A stretch of 38,932 bases of DNA from an uncultured Prevotellaceae bacterium (GCA_900318915.1 ONMI01000030.1:1-38932), one strand, 5' to 3'; positions 8,922 through 17,520 are shown, counted from the stretch's first letter. Made by a program: numbers and translations. Notes: generated by a model not told the origin, from the sequence alone.

Positions 8922-10394
8922 ATGAAAAAATCAATATTTTGCTTGGTTGTTGCAGCTGGATTCCTCGCATCCTGCGATCCCATCAAGGAGGAGAAAGATC
9001 TCACCCTGTACAGCATCAGCGAGTCGAAACTCAATGAGGTGGTGCAGATAGTGCAGACCGATGCCAACGGTAACCCCGCTGCCGACGGTAACTATTTCTC
9101 ATATACCACGAATCCCGCTACAGAGGTATCGGTCTACAATACATTCGCCGATGGCTCTGAGAACCTCCTGGCCCATGGCTACACAGGCTCCTTCTCTATC
9201 AAACCCAAACGCGGCTCCGACCCCAACCAGAAATTCTGGCTCCGTGTGGTCAATACCGACGGCTCGGTGACACTGGTGGAGAAAACCGTCAATGTATATG
9301 TGCAGCAGGAACTTGATCCTGAAATCCGCCTCCTGGCCAGCGATGCCTACGGCTCAAAGACTTGGAAGTGGGACCCCTCTATCGCTTCGGGCGAGGTCTG
9401 GGGCAACATGGGCTATATGCCCGGCTCCGGTGCCTCTGTGGCTCTTGAGGGCAACGGTAAATGGTGGGGCGTGGGCCTCGATGCCGACGGCGAGCTGAGC
9501 GAGTTTATGAACCAGCTCGCACATACGCCCGACGGTGCCGCTCACGGTGATGAGAGCATCAATGCCTACATGGTGTTCACCGACGAGGGTATCTCTACCT
9601 GCTACGACAAGGACGGCAACGTGATCCGTTCGGCTACTTACTCGGTGGAGAACTACACTCCCGAGTACATCAACGACTGGAAGGTGGGCGACCTGATCAC
9701 CACTTCTATCCTCTGGCCGTATGAGATCAACTCGGGCGGTAACAACCCCGGACGCTTCGAAATCGTCTACCTCACTGCCGACAAACTGTGTCTCGTTTAT
9801 CCCGATAAAGGTAGCCAGGGTTCATGGGGCGAGGCCAGCTTCTGGCACTTCTGCAGCAATACCGATATCGAGGGTATGGCCGTGGGTTACGGCAAGGAAG
9901 CCAAGAAAGACTGGACTTGGGACCAGAGCATCGCTTCGGGCGAGGTCTGGGGCAACATGGGCTATCAGCCCGGTACCGGCGCTTCTGTAGGTCTCGAGGG
10001 TAACGGCAAATGGTGGGGCTGCCTCACTGAGGAAGACTTCGCCGGTCAGCTGGCTCACACTCCCGACGGAAAGATGCACGGCGACGAGAGCATGGACGCT
10101 TACTTCACCCTTACCGCCGACGGTACCATCACACGTCATGCCGGCGACGGCTCTGTGATCAACAGCGGTACCTTCTCGTTCGACAAGGTGGACGGCGACA
10201 GCTGGAAGGTGGCTACCCTGAACACCACCGCCGGTACCATCCTCTGGCCGTATGAGATCAACTCGGGCGGCAACATGCCTACCTGGTTCGATGTGGTTTA
10301 CCTCACCAGCGACAAGATGTGCCTTGTCTATCCTGATAAGGGCAGCCAGGGTGCTTGGGGTGAGGCCAGCTTCTGGCACTTCAAGGCCAAATAA
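8922..10394 (+). CDS. Surface lipoprotein with two tandem homologous modules (SusE/F-position)
   Basis: 490 residues. The lipobox is LASC with Cys18. An N-terminal Ig/PKD-like region (about 30-130) is followed by two copies of one module, residues about 147-310 and 330-487. Both copies hold SIASGEVWGNMGY, LEGNGKWWG, AHTPDG, HGDES, ILWPYEINSGGN and a closing SFWHF. The tryptophan-rich repeats suit ligand-binding sites. The gene lies in the position used by SusE/SusF or surface glycan-binding proteins, 24 bp after susD. Short stretches are identical even at DNA level (see repeats), pointing to recent duplication or gene conversion. I do not recognise the module by name. Ligand binding is inference from context and aromatic content. 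Confidence 0.85.
   Translation: MKKSIFCLVVAAGFLASCDPIKEEKDLTLYSISESKLNEVVQIVQTDANGNPAADGNYFSYTTNPATEVSVYNTFADGSENLLAHGYTGSFSIKPKRGSDPNQKFWLRVVNTDGSVTLVEKTVNVYVQQELDPEIRLLASDAYGSKTWKWDPSIASGEVWGNMGYMPGSGASVALEGNGKWWGVGLDADGELSEFMNQLAHTPDGAAHGDESINAYMVFTDEGISTCYDKDGNVIRSATYSVENYTPEYINDWKVGDLITTSILWPYEINSGGNNPGRFEIVYLTADKLCLVYPDKGSQGSWGEASFWHFCSNTDIEGMAVGYGKEAKKDWTWDQSIASGEVWGNMGYQPGTGASVGLEGNGKWWGCLTEEDFAGQLAHTPDGKMHGDESMDAYFTLTADGTITRHAGDGSVINSGTFSFDKVDGDSWKVATLNTTAGTILWPYEINSGGNMPTWFDVVYLTSDKMCLVYPDKGSQGAWGEASFWHFKAK
9381..9416 (+). repeat. 36-bp direct repeat, copy 1, inside the duplicated lipoprotein gene
   Basis: Identical to 9930-9965. It encodes the IASGEVWGNMGY core of the first module. 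Synonymous positions match too, so the identity is not explained by protein constraint alone. Confidence 0.9.
9930..9965 (+). repeat. 36-bp direct repeat, copy 2, inside the duplicated lipoprotein gene
   Basis: Identical to 9381-9416, at a spacing of 549 bp (183 codons). Recombination between the copies would delete one module in frame. Confidence 0.9.
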
Positions 10395-10422
10395 TAGCGA
10401 AACCGCTCAACCTTTATAATCG

Positions 10423-10459
10423 TTGCGGCTCTGTGCTCCCTGCACGGAGCCGCAATTTT
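10423..10459 (+). terminator. Rho-independent terminator of the susCD-lipoprotein operon
   Basis: A 14-bp stem starting TTGCGGCTC and ending GAGCCGCAA, with one G-T wobble, encloses the loop TCCCT and is followed by TTTT. It lies 28 bp after the lipoprotein stop. Confidence 0.85.
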
Positions 10460-10482
10460 GTCGCTCACCCGGCCTCACTCAA

Positions 10483-10554
10483 AAGTTACTCCACTTTGGC
10501 AGAGCAAAAAGAATAAATTCTTTTTGCTCTGCTCAAAGTTTAATCGTACCTTTA
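10483..10554 (+). repeat. Hairpin/promoter repeat, copy A
   Basis: Starts AAGTTACTC and contains a perfect 16-bp inverted repeat at 10499-10532 (GCAGAGCAAAAAGAAT, centre AA, then its complement). It ends in TAATCGTACCTTTA, a near -7 box. It repeats 75 bp downstream in altered form. There is no gene in the stretch 10460-10638. Confidence 0.7.
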
Positions 10555-10557
10555 GAT

Positions 10558-10630
10558 AAGTTACTCTCACTCGGCAATAAAAGAAAAATAACATTTTTCT
10601 TTCCATTGCGCTCGTTTATTCGTAACTTTG
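10558..10630 (+). repeat. Hairpin/promoter repeat, copy B, with -7 box TAACTTTG
   Basis: Starts AAGTTACTC like copy A, followed by an imperfect inverted repeat at 10574-10609 (GCAATAAAAGAAAAAT against ATTTTTCTTTCCATTGC). It ends in TTATTCGTAACTTTG, whose TAACTTTG (10623-10630) fits the TAnnTTTG consensus. The ATG of the next gene is only 8 nt further on, so this is probably its promoter and the transcript would be nearly leaderless. Confidence 0.65.
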
Positions 10631-10638
10631 TCCCGATT

Positions 10639-12228
10639 ATGAGAAGTGTCATTTCAAGATATAGAAAGGCGGCGCTCAGCCTCCTGTTTCTGACCGCTTT
10701 GTACCTGTTCTGGTGGCTCAGAGTGCCCTTCCTGCTCTCCTATCATGAGCAGTATCAGCTCTTTCTGTTCACGGCCGACTACCTGTGCCAGGCCCTGCGC
10801 ATACCGGGCGGCATGGCGGCTTGGATGGGAGAGATGGTGGGGCAGTTCTTCTATGTGGAGTGGTTGGGCGCCCTGCTTCTGGCCGTGCTCCTGTGGCTGC
10901 TGCATGTGCTGACGGCCCGGGTGCTGCACAGCGGGAAATGGTTCTTGCTGTCGTTTATCCCGCCTGTCCTGGTGGTCTGGATGATGGCCGACGAGAGCGT
11001 GCTGCTGGCCTATCCCGTGGCCATGGCAGGGGCGCTGGGTTGCCATCTGCTCACCAAGAAATGGCACTGGCTCACCGACCTTGCTGTGGTGCCACTGCTC
11101 TATTGGCTCATAGGCCCCATGGTGTGGCTCTATGTGGCGCTGCAGGTGGTAGGCAGCGGATGGAAACGGCTATTCGCCGTGGTGCCCGCCGCGGCGGCGC
11201 AGTGGGCGGCCTACAGCTTCTTCTTGCCCGAATGGCAACTCTACAGTGTGCTCACAGGATGGGTCTACTACCGCATTCCGTTGCAGGTGAACCCGATGAT
11301 GTGGATTGTACCGCTGGTGGTGCTTGCCCTGACGCTGCTCTCACGGCTGAAGCACAAACCGTGGCTCGTGGCCTGCGAGGGAGCCGTCGACGTGGCGCTC
11401 ATCTGTCTGGCATGGTCGGCATTCTCCAACGAGAAGATGCTGCTCATTGAGCAAGACTGGTTGGTGCGCAACGAACAGTGGGACAAGGTGATAGACCGGG
11501 CGGAGGAACACCAGGTTAAAGACCCCTTCAGCGCGCAGTGCGTCAACCTGGCGCTGGCCAAGAAACGGCTCCTCGCCGACCGCATGTTCGACTTCTACCA
11601 GTCGGGACGCGAGGCGCTCATCATGCCGCGCACACGCGATCTTACCTCCATGCTGCCGTCGGCTGAGGCTTTTTGGCATCTGGGTATGGTCAACTCGGCG
11701 CAGCGCTATATGTTCGACACGCAGGAGTCTATCCTCAACGCCAAGAAGAGCGGCCGCTGCACCAAGCGCATCGCTGAATGCATGATAGTGAACGGCCACT
11801 ACAAACCTGCCGCCAAGCAGCTCGGCCTGCTCAAACACTCCCTCTTCTACCGCCAATGGGCCAAGGAGGCGGAGACTTATCTGGGAAAGGAGGATAAAAT
11901 CAATGCCCACCCCGTTTGGGGAAAGATGAGAAAACTGCGCTACAAAAACGATTTCCTCTACAACTACGACGAGATAGACAAGATGTTCGGACAGCTGTTC
12001 ATCGGCAATACCGACAATAAGATGGCGCTCGACTATATGCTCGCGCAGATGCTCCTCAACGGCAATGTGCCCGCCTTCTCTCAATACCTGGCCTGGGCAC
12101 AGCAGTATGGCGGCTATAGGTCGATGCCGCTCGTCTACCAGGATGTGGTCAACTGTATCCGCCAAAACGGGCAGGTGCAGGGCTCGCCCTATCTCAACTA
12201 TCTGCAACGACTCAGAAGCAACCCATGA
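10639..12228 (+). CDS. Polytopic membrane protein, first of three paralogues (module A)
   Basis: 529 residues from the ATG at 10639. An in-frame reading further upstream would run through the promoter and terminator and is rejected. The first 270 or so residues hold about eight hydrophobic helices. The last 250 are soluble and helical, TPR-like in look. Near the N-terminus a block shared with the paralogues at 14310 and 22570 reads YHEQYQLFLFTADYL, then PGG and GEMVGQF. I do not recognise the family with certainty; it resembles Bacteroidetes proteins labelled DUF6057, a number given from memory. The stop overlaps the start of the propeller lipoprotein by 4 nt, implying translational coupling and a joint role at the inner membrane. 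Confidence 0.8.
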   Translation: MRSVISRYRKAALSLLFLTALYLFWWLRVPFLLSYHEQYQLFLFTADYLCQALRIPGGMAAWMGEMVGQFFYVEWLGALLLAVLLWLLHVLTARVLHSGKWFLLSFIPPVLVVWMMADESVLLAYPVAMAGALGCHLLTKKWHWLTDLAVVPLLYWLIGPMVWLYVALQVVGSGWKRLFAVVPAAAAQWAAYSFFLPEWQLYSVLTGWVYYRIPLQVNPMMWIVPLVVLALTLLSRLKHKPWLVACEGAVDVALICLAWSAFSNEKMLLIEQDWLVRNEQWDKVIDRAEEHQVKDPFSAQCVNLALAKKRLLADRMFDFYQSGREALIMPRTRDLTSMLPSAEAFWHLGMVNSAQRYMFDTQESILNAKKSGRCTKRIAECMIVNGHYKPAAKQLGLLKHSLFYRQWAKEAETYLGKEDKINAHPVWGKMRKLRYKNDFLYNYDEIDKMFGQLFIGNTDNKMALDYMLAQMLLNGNVPAFSQYLAWAQQYGGYRSMPLVYQDVVNCIRQNGQVQGSPYLNYLQRLRSNP

Positions 12229-13688
12229 AACACTACCTATACCTCCTGCTGCCGCTCCTGCTCCTGCTTGCAGGCTGCTCACAGCGGCCGGACCACCCGC
12301 GCAAGGTGGATATGCTGCCCGACATCTATCCCGACTATGTGGGGGTGACCATTCCCGCGGGCATCGCCCCGCTCGACTTCGCCATGGCCGACCGCAGCGT
12401 GACACGCATCGATGTCACCGTGAAGGGCTCGAAGGGTGGTGAACTGCATGCCTCCGGCAGCTATGCCGACTTCGCCATCGACGCATGGCACCGGCTCACC
12501 GAGCAGAACAAGGGCGGACACCTCGTTCTGACGGTGTGCGCCGAAAAAGACGGCGAGTGGGTGCAGTACAACGACTTCAACATCTTGGTGAGCCAGTATG
12601 CCCTCGACGACTACGGACTCACCTACCGCCGCATACCGCCCGGCTATGAGGTGGGCGGCAACATCGGTATCTACCAGCGCGACATCCACTCGTTCGACGA
12701 GTTCCCCCTCCTCACCGAGATGACCGTGCCCGGACGCTGCATGAACTGCCACACGGCAAGGCAGAACCACCCCGACCGCATCACCCTGCAGATACGCGGT
12801 GAGAACGGCGGCACCCTCATACAGAAAGACGGCGTGCAGCAGTGGCTCGACACCAAGACCGACAGCACCAAGGCGGCCGGCAGCTATGCCTCCTGGCATC
12901 CCGGCGGCGACTACTGCGTCTATGCCGCCAACGCCGTGCACCAGTCGTTCTATGTGGGTACCGGTCAGCGCATCGAGGTGTACCACAGCTTCAGCAATGT
13001 CGTCATGCTCGACACCCGCACCAACGAACTGCTCCTCTCGCCGCTCATGATGACCGACGACCTGGAGATATTCCCGGCCTTCTCGGCCGCCGGCGATACC
13101 GTCTACTACAGCACGTCGAAACCCTGCCGCGTGCCGGCCGAGTACGACAAGGTGAAGTGCAGCCTCTGTGCCATCCCCTTCGACGCCAAGGCGGGGCGGT
13201 GGGGCGACAAGGCCGATACACTGCTCAATGCCCGGACGCACGACAAGAGTTTTACCTTGGCGCGTCCTTCCTATGACGGCAAGTGGCTCATGTATGCGGT
13301 TTCCGACTGCGGCAACTTCCCCGTGTGCCGGCCCGAGGCCGACCTCTGGCTGATGAACCTGCAGACGCGTGAGACCCGGCCCCTCAGCGAGGTGAACAGT
13401 CCACAGACGGAGAGCTGGCACTGCTGGAGCACCAACAGTCGCTGGTTCGTGTTCGCCTCCAAGCGCGAGAACGGCATGTATGCCCAGCTCTTCATCGCCA
13501 GCATCGACGATAAGGGAAAGGTATCGAAACCCTTCCTCCTGCCGCAGCGCAACCCGCGCAAGTTCTACGACGAGATGATGGACTCGTACAATGTGGCCGA
13601 CTTCACCACGGAAAAAGTGGATTTCGATGCCCGTGAGGCCTACCGGCAGGTGTTCAACCAAGAAAGGATAAAAGTGAAAATAAAATAG
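12225..13688 (+). CDS. TolB-like propeller lipoprotein with CxNCH haem-c motif (module A)
   Basis: 487 residues. The lipobox is LLAGC, Cys18. A conserved N-terminal block, LPDIYPDYVGVTIPAGIAPL, precedes a region ending in GLTYRRIPPGYE. CMNCH at 172-176 follows, a canonical CxxCH site for covalent haem c or, if not haem-loaded, a Cys/His metal or redox site. The rest resembles WD40-like/PD40 propeller repeats of TolB, for example PSYDGKWLMY and NSRWFVFASKR. It is predicted to be lipid-anchored outside the cytoplasm. It overlaps the upstream membrane gene by 4 nt and has paralogues at 16042 and 19536. Function is unknown; an electron-transfer or sensing role is inference. Confidence 0.85.
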   Translation: MKHYLYLLLPLLLLLAGCSQRPDHPRKVDMLPDIYPDYVGVTIPAGIAPLDFAMADRSVTRIDVTVKGSKGGELHASGSYADFAIDAWHRLTEQNKGGHLVLTVCAEKDGEWVQYNDFNILVSQYALDDYGLTYRRIPPGYEVGGNIGIYQRDIHSFDEFPLLTEMTVPGRCMNCHTARQNHPDRITLQIRGENGGTLIQKDGVQQWLDTKTDSTKAAGSYASWHPGGDYCVYAANAVHQSFYVGTGQRIEVYHSFSNVVMLDTRTNELLLSPLMMTDDLEIFPAFSAAGDTVYYSTSKPCRVPAEYDKVKCSLCAIPFDAKAGRWGDKADTLLNARTHDKSFTLARPSYDGKWLMYAVSDCGNFPVCRPEADLWLMNLQTRETRPLSEVNSPQTESWHCWSTNSRWFVFASKRENGMYAQLFIASIDDKGKVSKPFLLPQRNPRKFYDEMMDSYNVADFTTEKVDFDAREAYRQVFNQERIKVKIK

Positions 13689-13690
13689 TT

Positions 13691-14329
13691 ATGAGAAAAT
13701 TTCTTCTGTTCGGCCTCATGGCCCTGATGAGCGGCCTCTTCGTGGCCTGCAATGACGGGAAATGCCACATCAGCGGCACCGTCCCCGAGAATTACGAAGG
13801 TAAGAAAATCTTCCTCGTGCCCCTGTTCGACGGACGGGCCGAGGTGGTCGACTCCGTCGTCATCAAAAATGGCAAATTTGAGTTCACCCGCGACACCCTC
13901 ATGATAGCCAAGATACTGATTGACTACCATTTCCGTCTGGGCACACAGCCGATACTCGTGGTGGTGGAGCCGGGCGAGGTGAAGGTGAGAATCGACTCTG
14001 TCAGTTCGGCCTCCGGCACTCCCGCCAACGACTCGCTCCAGGCTTGGAAGGAAAGCAAGGAGAAACACGACCGCGACTTCATGCTGATGCGCAAGGAGAT
14101 TGCGCTCCTGATGAATACCGACACCGTAAAGGCCAATGCCCTGAAAGAGAAAGCCGACAGCTTCCATCTCGCTTTCAAGAACTACACACGGCGGATGGCG
14201 GCCAATATGAACGGCAATGTACTGGGCGACTTCCTCAACGGACTCTTCCCGCGGACCTACAAGCGTGTGATGCCCGACAGCACTGTGGTGGAATTTGACG
14301 CCGATACCAATGAGCCGATTGCTAAGTAA
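13691..14329 (+). CDS. DUF4369-like lipoprotein
   Basis: 212 residues. The lipobox is FVAC, Cys20. The N-terminal half, HISGTVPENYEGKKIFLVPL and then VVDSVVIKNGKFEF, matches the beta-rich DUF4369 domain found in Bacteroidetes, often at the N-terminus of thioredoxin-like lipoproteins. The thioredoxin domain is absent here and the C-terminal half is a charged helix-rich tail. It starts 2 nt after the propeller stop and overlaps the next membrane gene by 20 nt, so it is embedded in the same operon. No catalytic motif is seen; a structural or accessory role is inference. Confidence 0.75.
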   Translation: MRKFLLFGLMALMSGLFVACNDGKCHISGTVPENYEGKKIFLVPLFDGRAEVVDSVVIKNGKFEFTRDTLMIAKILIDYHFRLGTQPILVVVEPGEVKVRIDSVSSASGTPANDSLQAWKESKEKHDRDFMLMRKEIALLMNTDTVKANALKEKADSFHLAFKNYTRRMAANMNGNVLGDFLNGLFPRTYKRVMPDSTVVEFDADTNEPIAK

Positions 14330-16037
14330 GGTCTGGAAACCAGCACTCTCCCTACTGCTGGCACTCGCGGTCTTCCTCTTCTGGTGGAAGCGCTATCCGC
14401 ATGCGCTGGCTTTTCAGGAGCAGTTTCAGCTCTTCCTCTTCGATACCGACTACCTGATGAGCCGCCTCGGTGAACCGGGCGGCGTGGCACGGTACCTGGG
14501 CGAGATGCTGGTGCAGTTCTACAACCTGGTGCCGGTGGGCGCCCTGATTCATGCCCTCCTCTTCTGTGCGATGCAGTGGCTTACCTGGCGGCTCATGCGG
14601 CCGGCGGCCGACTGCTGGTACGGACTGAGTTTCCTGCCGCCGGTGATGTTCTGGGCACTGCTGGGCGATGAGAATGTGCTGATAACAGCCGCCGTTGCGA
14701 TGGTGCTGGCCATGGTCTGCATGCTCCTCTATCCCAAGAAAGGTCGGGGTAGGGCGGCCTTTGCCGTCATCGGTCTGCCGGTCATCTATTGGGCCATTGG
14801 ACCGCTGGTGCTCTTCGTGGCGCTCTACATGGCGCTCAAGGCCAAGCGCTCGCTTGGGGGCATCCTGGGCGGCCTGGGATCCGTGGCTTATGCCACCGCC
14901 TGCATCATTCTGAGTGCATTGTGGCTTCCCTTCCCGCTGCTCCGCCTCTTCCTGGGCCTCGGCTATTACCGCTATATGGAGACGGTGCCTTATCTCTTCG
15001 TGGGTATCGCCTGCTTGGTGGTTTTGCTGGCCGTGGCTGGCCGCTGGCTGAAGGCCCCCGCCCGTCCTGTGGCGGGTAAGGCGGTGCTCGCAGCATGCCT
15101 GCTCGTGCCGGTGCTGCTGGCATGGCTCTATGTGCCGTCGAGATTCGACACACGGAAATACGACCTCATCGAGTACGACTATCTCGTGAGGGCCGGGCGG
15201 TGGAACGATATCCTGCAGAAATCAAGGGCCAAGCAGCCCGACCTGCCCATGAGTGTGTGCGCCACCAACCTGGCGCTGGCCATGAACGGGCAGTTGGGCG
15301 AGGAGGCGTTCCAGTTCTACCAGCGCGGGGTGAGCGGCCTGCTGCCGCCCTTCGAGCGCAATTTCGCCTCCCTGCAGCTCACCGGCGAGGCTTATTTCCA
15401 ACTGGGTCTTGTCAATACGGCCCAGCGGTTCGCCTTCGAGGCCATGGAGGCCATACCCAACTACAACAAGAGTGCCCGGGCGGTGAAACGCCTCGTAGAG
15501 ACCAATATGCTCAACGGGCAGTATGCCGCGGCACGCAAGTACCTGGGCATGCTCAAAAAGACACTATTCTACCGCCGGTGGGCACAGCGCATGGAGAAAC
15601 TGGTGGGCAACAAGCAGGCCATCATGCAGCATCCGCTCTACGGCAAACTGAAAGCGTGGCGACTGCACAACGACTTGCTGTTCAGTGAGAACGAAATTGA
15701 CAAGATATGCGGACAGCTCTTCATGCACAACCCGCAGAACAACATAGCCATGCAGTATCTGCTCCTTTGCCCGCTGCTGCAGGGCGACCTGGACCGCTTC
15801 ATCGGCTATGTACAGGTGGTGCAGAACAAGACGCAGTACAACCCGCGCTACTGCCAGGAGGCCCTGGCTTATGCCTTCATGAGCAAGGGACAGCAGCCGC
15901 CCGCAGGGCTGGTATCTCCCGCGGTGGCCAGCCAGTTGCAGAATTTCGTACAGACTTATCAGTCGGCCGGTAAGGGGTCGCCGCAATTGAAACAGTTCAG
16001 CCACACGTTGTGGTATTATCTGATGGGGGAGGAATAA
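14310..16037 (+). CDS. Polytopic membrane protein, second paralogue (module B)
   Basis: 575 residues from ATG 14310, inside the end of the DUF4369-like gene; a TTG 15 nt earlier is a less likely start. It is paralogous to the products at 10639 and 22570 and shares FWW, FQEQFQLFLFDTDYL, PGG and GEMLVQF near the N-terminus. It has about eight to ten helices in the first half and a helical soluble second half with NTAQRFAFEAMEAIPNYNKS. Compare NSAQRYMFDTQES in paralogue A. The pairing with a downstream propeller gene, here 4 nt away, is repeated. No catalytic residues could be assigned. Confidence 0.8.
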   Translation: MSRLLSKVWKPALSLLLALAVFLFWWKRYPHALAFQEQFQLFLFDTDYLMSRLGEPGGVARYLGEMLVQFYNLVPVGALIHALLFCAMQWLTWRLMRPAADCWYGLSFLPPVMFWALLGDENVLITAAVAMVLAMVCMLLYPKKGRGRAAFAVIGLPVIYWAIGPLVLFVALYMALKAKRSLGGILGGLGSVAYATACIILSALWLPFPLLRLFLGLGYYRYMETVPYLFVGIACLVVLLAVAGRWLKAPARPVAGKAVLAACLLVPVLLAWLYVPSRFDTRKYDLIEYDYLVRAGRWNDILQKSRAKQPDLPMSVCATNLALAMNGQLGEEAFQFYQRGVSGLLPPFERNFASLQLTGEAYFQLGLVNTAQRFAFEAMEAIPNYNKSARAVKRLVETNMLNGQYAAARKYLGMLKKTLFYRRWAQRMEKLVGNKQAIMQHPLYGKLKAWRLHNDLLFSENEIDKICGQLFMHNPQNNIAMQYLLLCPLLQGDLDRFIGYVQVVQNKTQYNPRYCQEALAYAFMSKGQQPPAGLVSPAVASQLQNFVQTYQSAGKGSPQLKQFSHTLWYYLMGEE

Positions 16038-16041
16038 AACA

Positions 16042-17517
16042 ATGAAAAGAACAGTCGCTTTTTTTACTATTGCAATTTTCCTGCTGCTCGTGGGCGCTTC
16101 GTGCTCCTCACGGGTGGAGAACGCACAGAAGGTGGACCAACTGCCTCCTATCTATCCCGACTATGTGGAGGTGACGGTGCCGGCTGGTATCGCACCGCTC
16201 AATTTTCAGGCCGCCGACTCGCTGGCCGGGGATATCGATGTGGTGATAAAGGGAGAGAAAGGTGGTGAAATGCATGCCCACGGCACGGTGGCCCAGTGGG
16301 ATATCGACGATTGGCACCAGCTCACGGAGACCAATCGGGGTGCTGCCCTTAACGTGACGGTATGTATCGCCTATCCCGATGGATGGAAGCAGTACCGCGA
16401 CTTCAAAATCCACGTGAGCCAGTACCCCCTCGATGAGTGGGGACTCACCTACCGCCGCGTGGCGCCGGGCTATGAGGTATACAGCCACATGGGACTCTAT
16501 CAGCGCGACCTGAGCAATTTCGAGGAGTATGAGATAATCGACAACAACCGCGTGCCGGGGGCTTGCGTCAACTGCCATACGGCCAACCGCACCAATCCCT
16601 CGTCGTTCGTCTTCCACGTGCGCGGCGACCATGGCGCCACCATGATACAGCGCGACGGACAGCGCGAGTGGCTCAAGGCCAAAAACGACCTGCTCGGCGG
16701 CTCCATGGTCTATCCCTACTGGCATCCGTCGGGCAAGTATTGCGCCTTCTCCACCAATCAGACCCGCCAGGGCTTCCATGTGGTGCACGATGAGCGCATC
16801 GAGGTGTTCGACCTCTCGTCGGACATCTTTGTCTACAACCCCGCCACCCACGAAATCCTCTCCGACTCGCTCATCATGACCAAAGACTGGTCGGAAAACT
16901 GCCCCGTGTTCTCGCCCGACGGCCGCACGCTCTATTATATGACCTGCCGCCAGCAAGACTATCCCGCCCACTTCAAAGACGAAAAATACAGTCTGTGCAG
17001 CATCGGTTTCGATCCGGAGACAGGACGGTTCGCCCAGCAGGTGGACACGCTCTTCAATGCCCCGAAAATGGGCAAGAGCCTTACCTGGCCGAGGCCTTCC
17101 TACGACGGTAAGTATCTGCTCTTCACACTCATCGACTATGGTTATTTCTCCATCTGGCACGAGGAGTCTGAACAATGGCTGCTCGACCTCGCCACAGGCG
17201 ATGCACGCCCGATGGACGAGATAAACAGTCATCGTGCCGACAGCTACCACAACTGGTCGGACAACAGCCATTGGATTGTGTTCACCAGCCGCAGGGGCGA
17301 CGGACTCTACAGCCGCCTCTACATGACTTCCATCGACGACAAGGGCCGCGCCACCAAGCCGTTCCTGCTGCCGCAGAAACATCCGTGGAAGTATTACGAC
17401 TCGTCGGTCTATTCGTTTAATACGCCCGACTTCACCAAGGTGAAGGTCGAGTTCGACGCCTACCGCGCCGCGAAGGAAATCATGAGCGACGAAAGAGTGG
17501 AGACAAAAGTGAAATAA
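16042..17517 (+). CDS. TolB-like propeller lipoprotein with CxNCH haem-c motif (module B)
   Basis: 491 residues. The lipobox is VGASC, Cys21. It is a close paralogue of the 12225 product. The shared blocks are LPPIYPDYVEVTVPAGIAPL near the N-terminus, GLTYRRVAPGYE, CVNCH at 175-179, PSYDGKYLLF, a SYHNWSDNSHWIVFTSRR stretch, and a C-terminal LPQKHPWKYYDSSVYSFN. The conservation of CxNCH in all three paralogues, while the propeller loops differ, suggests that the motif is functional. It is the last gene of the five-gene operon, which ends at the hairpin 17521-17558. The role is unknown; cytochrome-like electron transfer or ligand sensing in the periplasm are both possible. Confidence 0.85.
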   Translation: MKRTVAFFTIAIFLLLVGASCSSRVENAQKVDQLPPIYPDYVEVTVPAGIAPLNFQAADSLAGDIDVVIKGEKGGEMHAHGTVAQWDIDDWHQLTETNRGAALNVTVCIAYPDGWKQYRDFKIHVSQYPLDEWGLTYRRVAPGYEVYSHMGLYQRDLSNFEEYEIIDNNRVPGACVNCHTANRTNPSSFVFHVRGDHGATMIQRDGQREWLKAKNDLLGGSMVYPYWHPSGKYCAFSTNQTRQGFHVVHDERIEVFDLSSDIFVYNPATHEILSDSLIMTKDWSENCPVFSPDGRTLYYMTCRQQDYPAHFKDEKYSLCSIGFDPETGRFAQQVDTLFNAPKMGKSLTWPRPSYDGKYLLFTLIDYGYFSIWHEESEQWLLDLATGDARPMDEINSHRADSYHNWSDNSHWIVFTSRRGDGLYSRLYMTSIDDKGRATKPFLLPQKHPWKYYDSSVYSFNTPDFTKVKVEFDAYRAAKEIMSDERVETKVK

Positions 17518-17520
17518 TAA

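Noticed and set aside
3236-10394. A complete polysaccharide utilisation locus
   Set aside because: SusC, SusD and a binding lipoprotein are present, but no glycoside hydrolase, lyase or sensor-regulator gene lies in the window, so a glycan substrate is not supported.
10423-10638. N-terminal extension of the first membrane protein by 72 residues
   Set aside because: It would read through a terminator and two promoter repeats, and the family N-terminus aligns from 10639.
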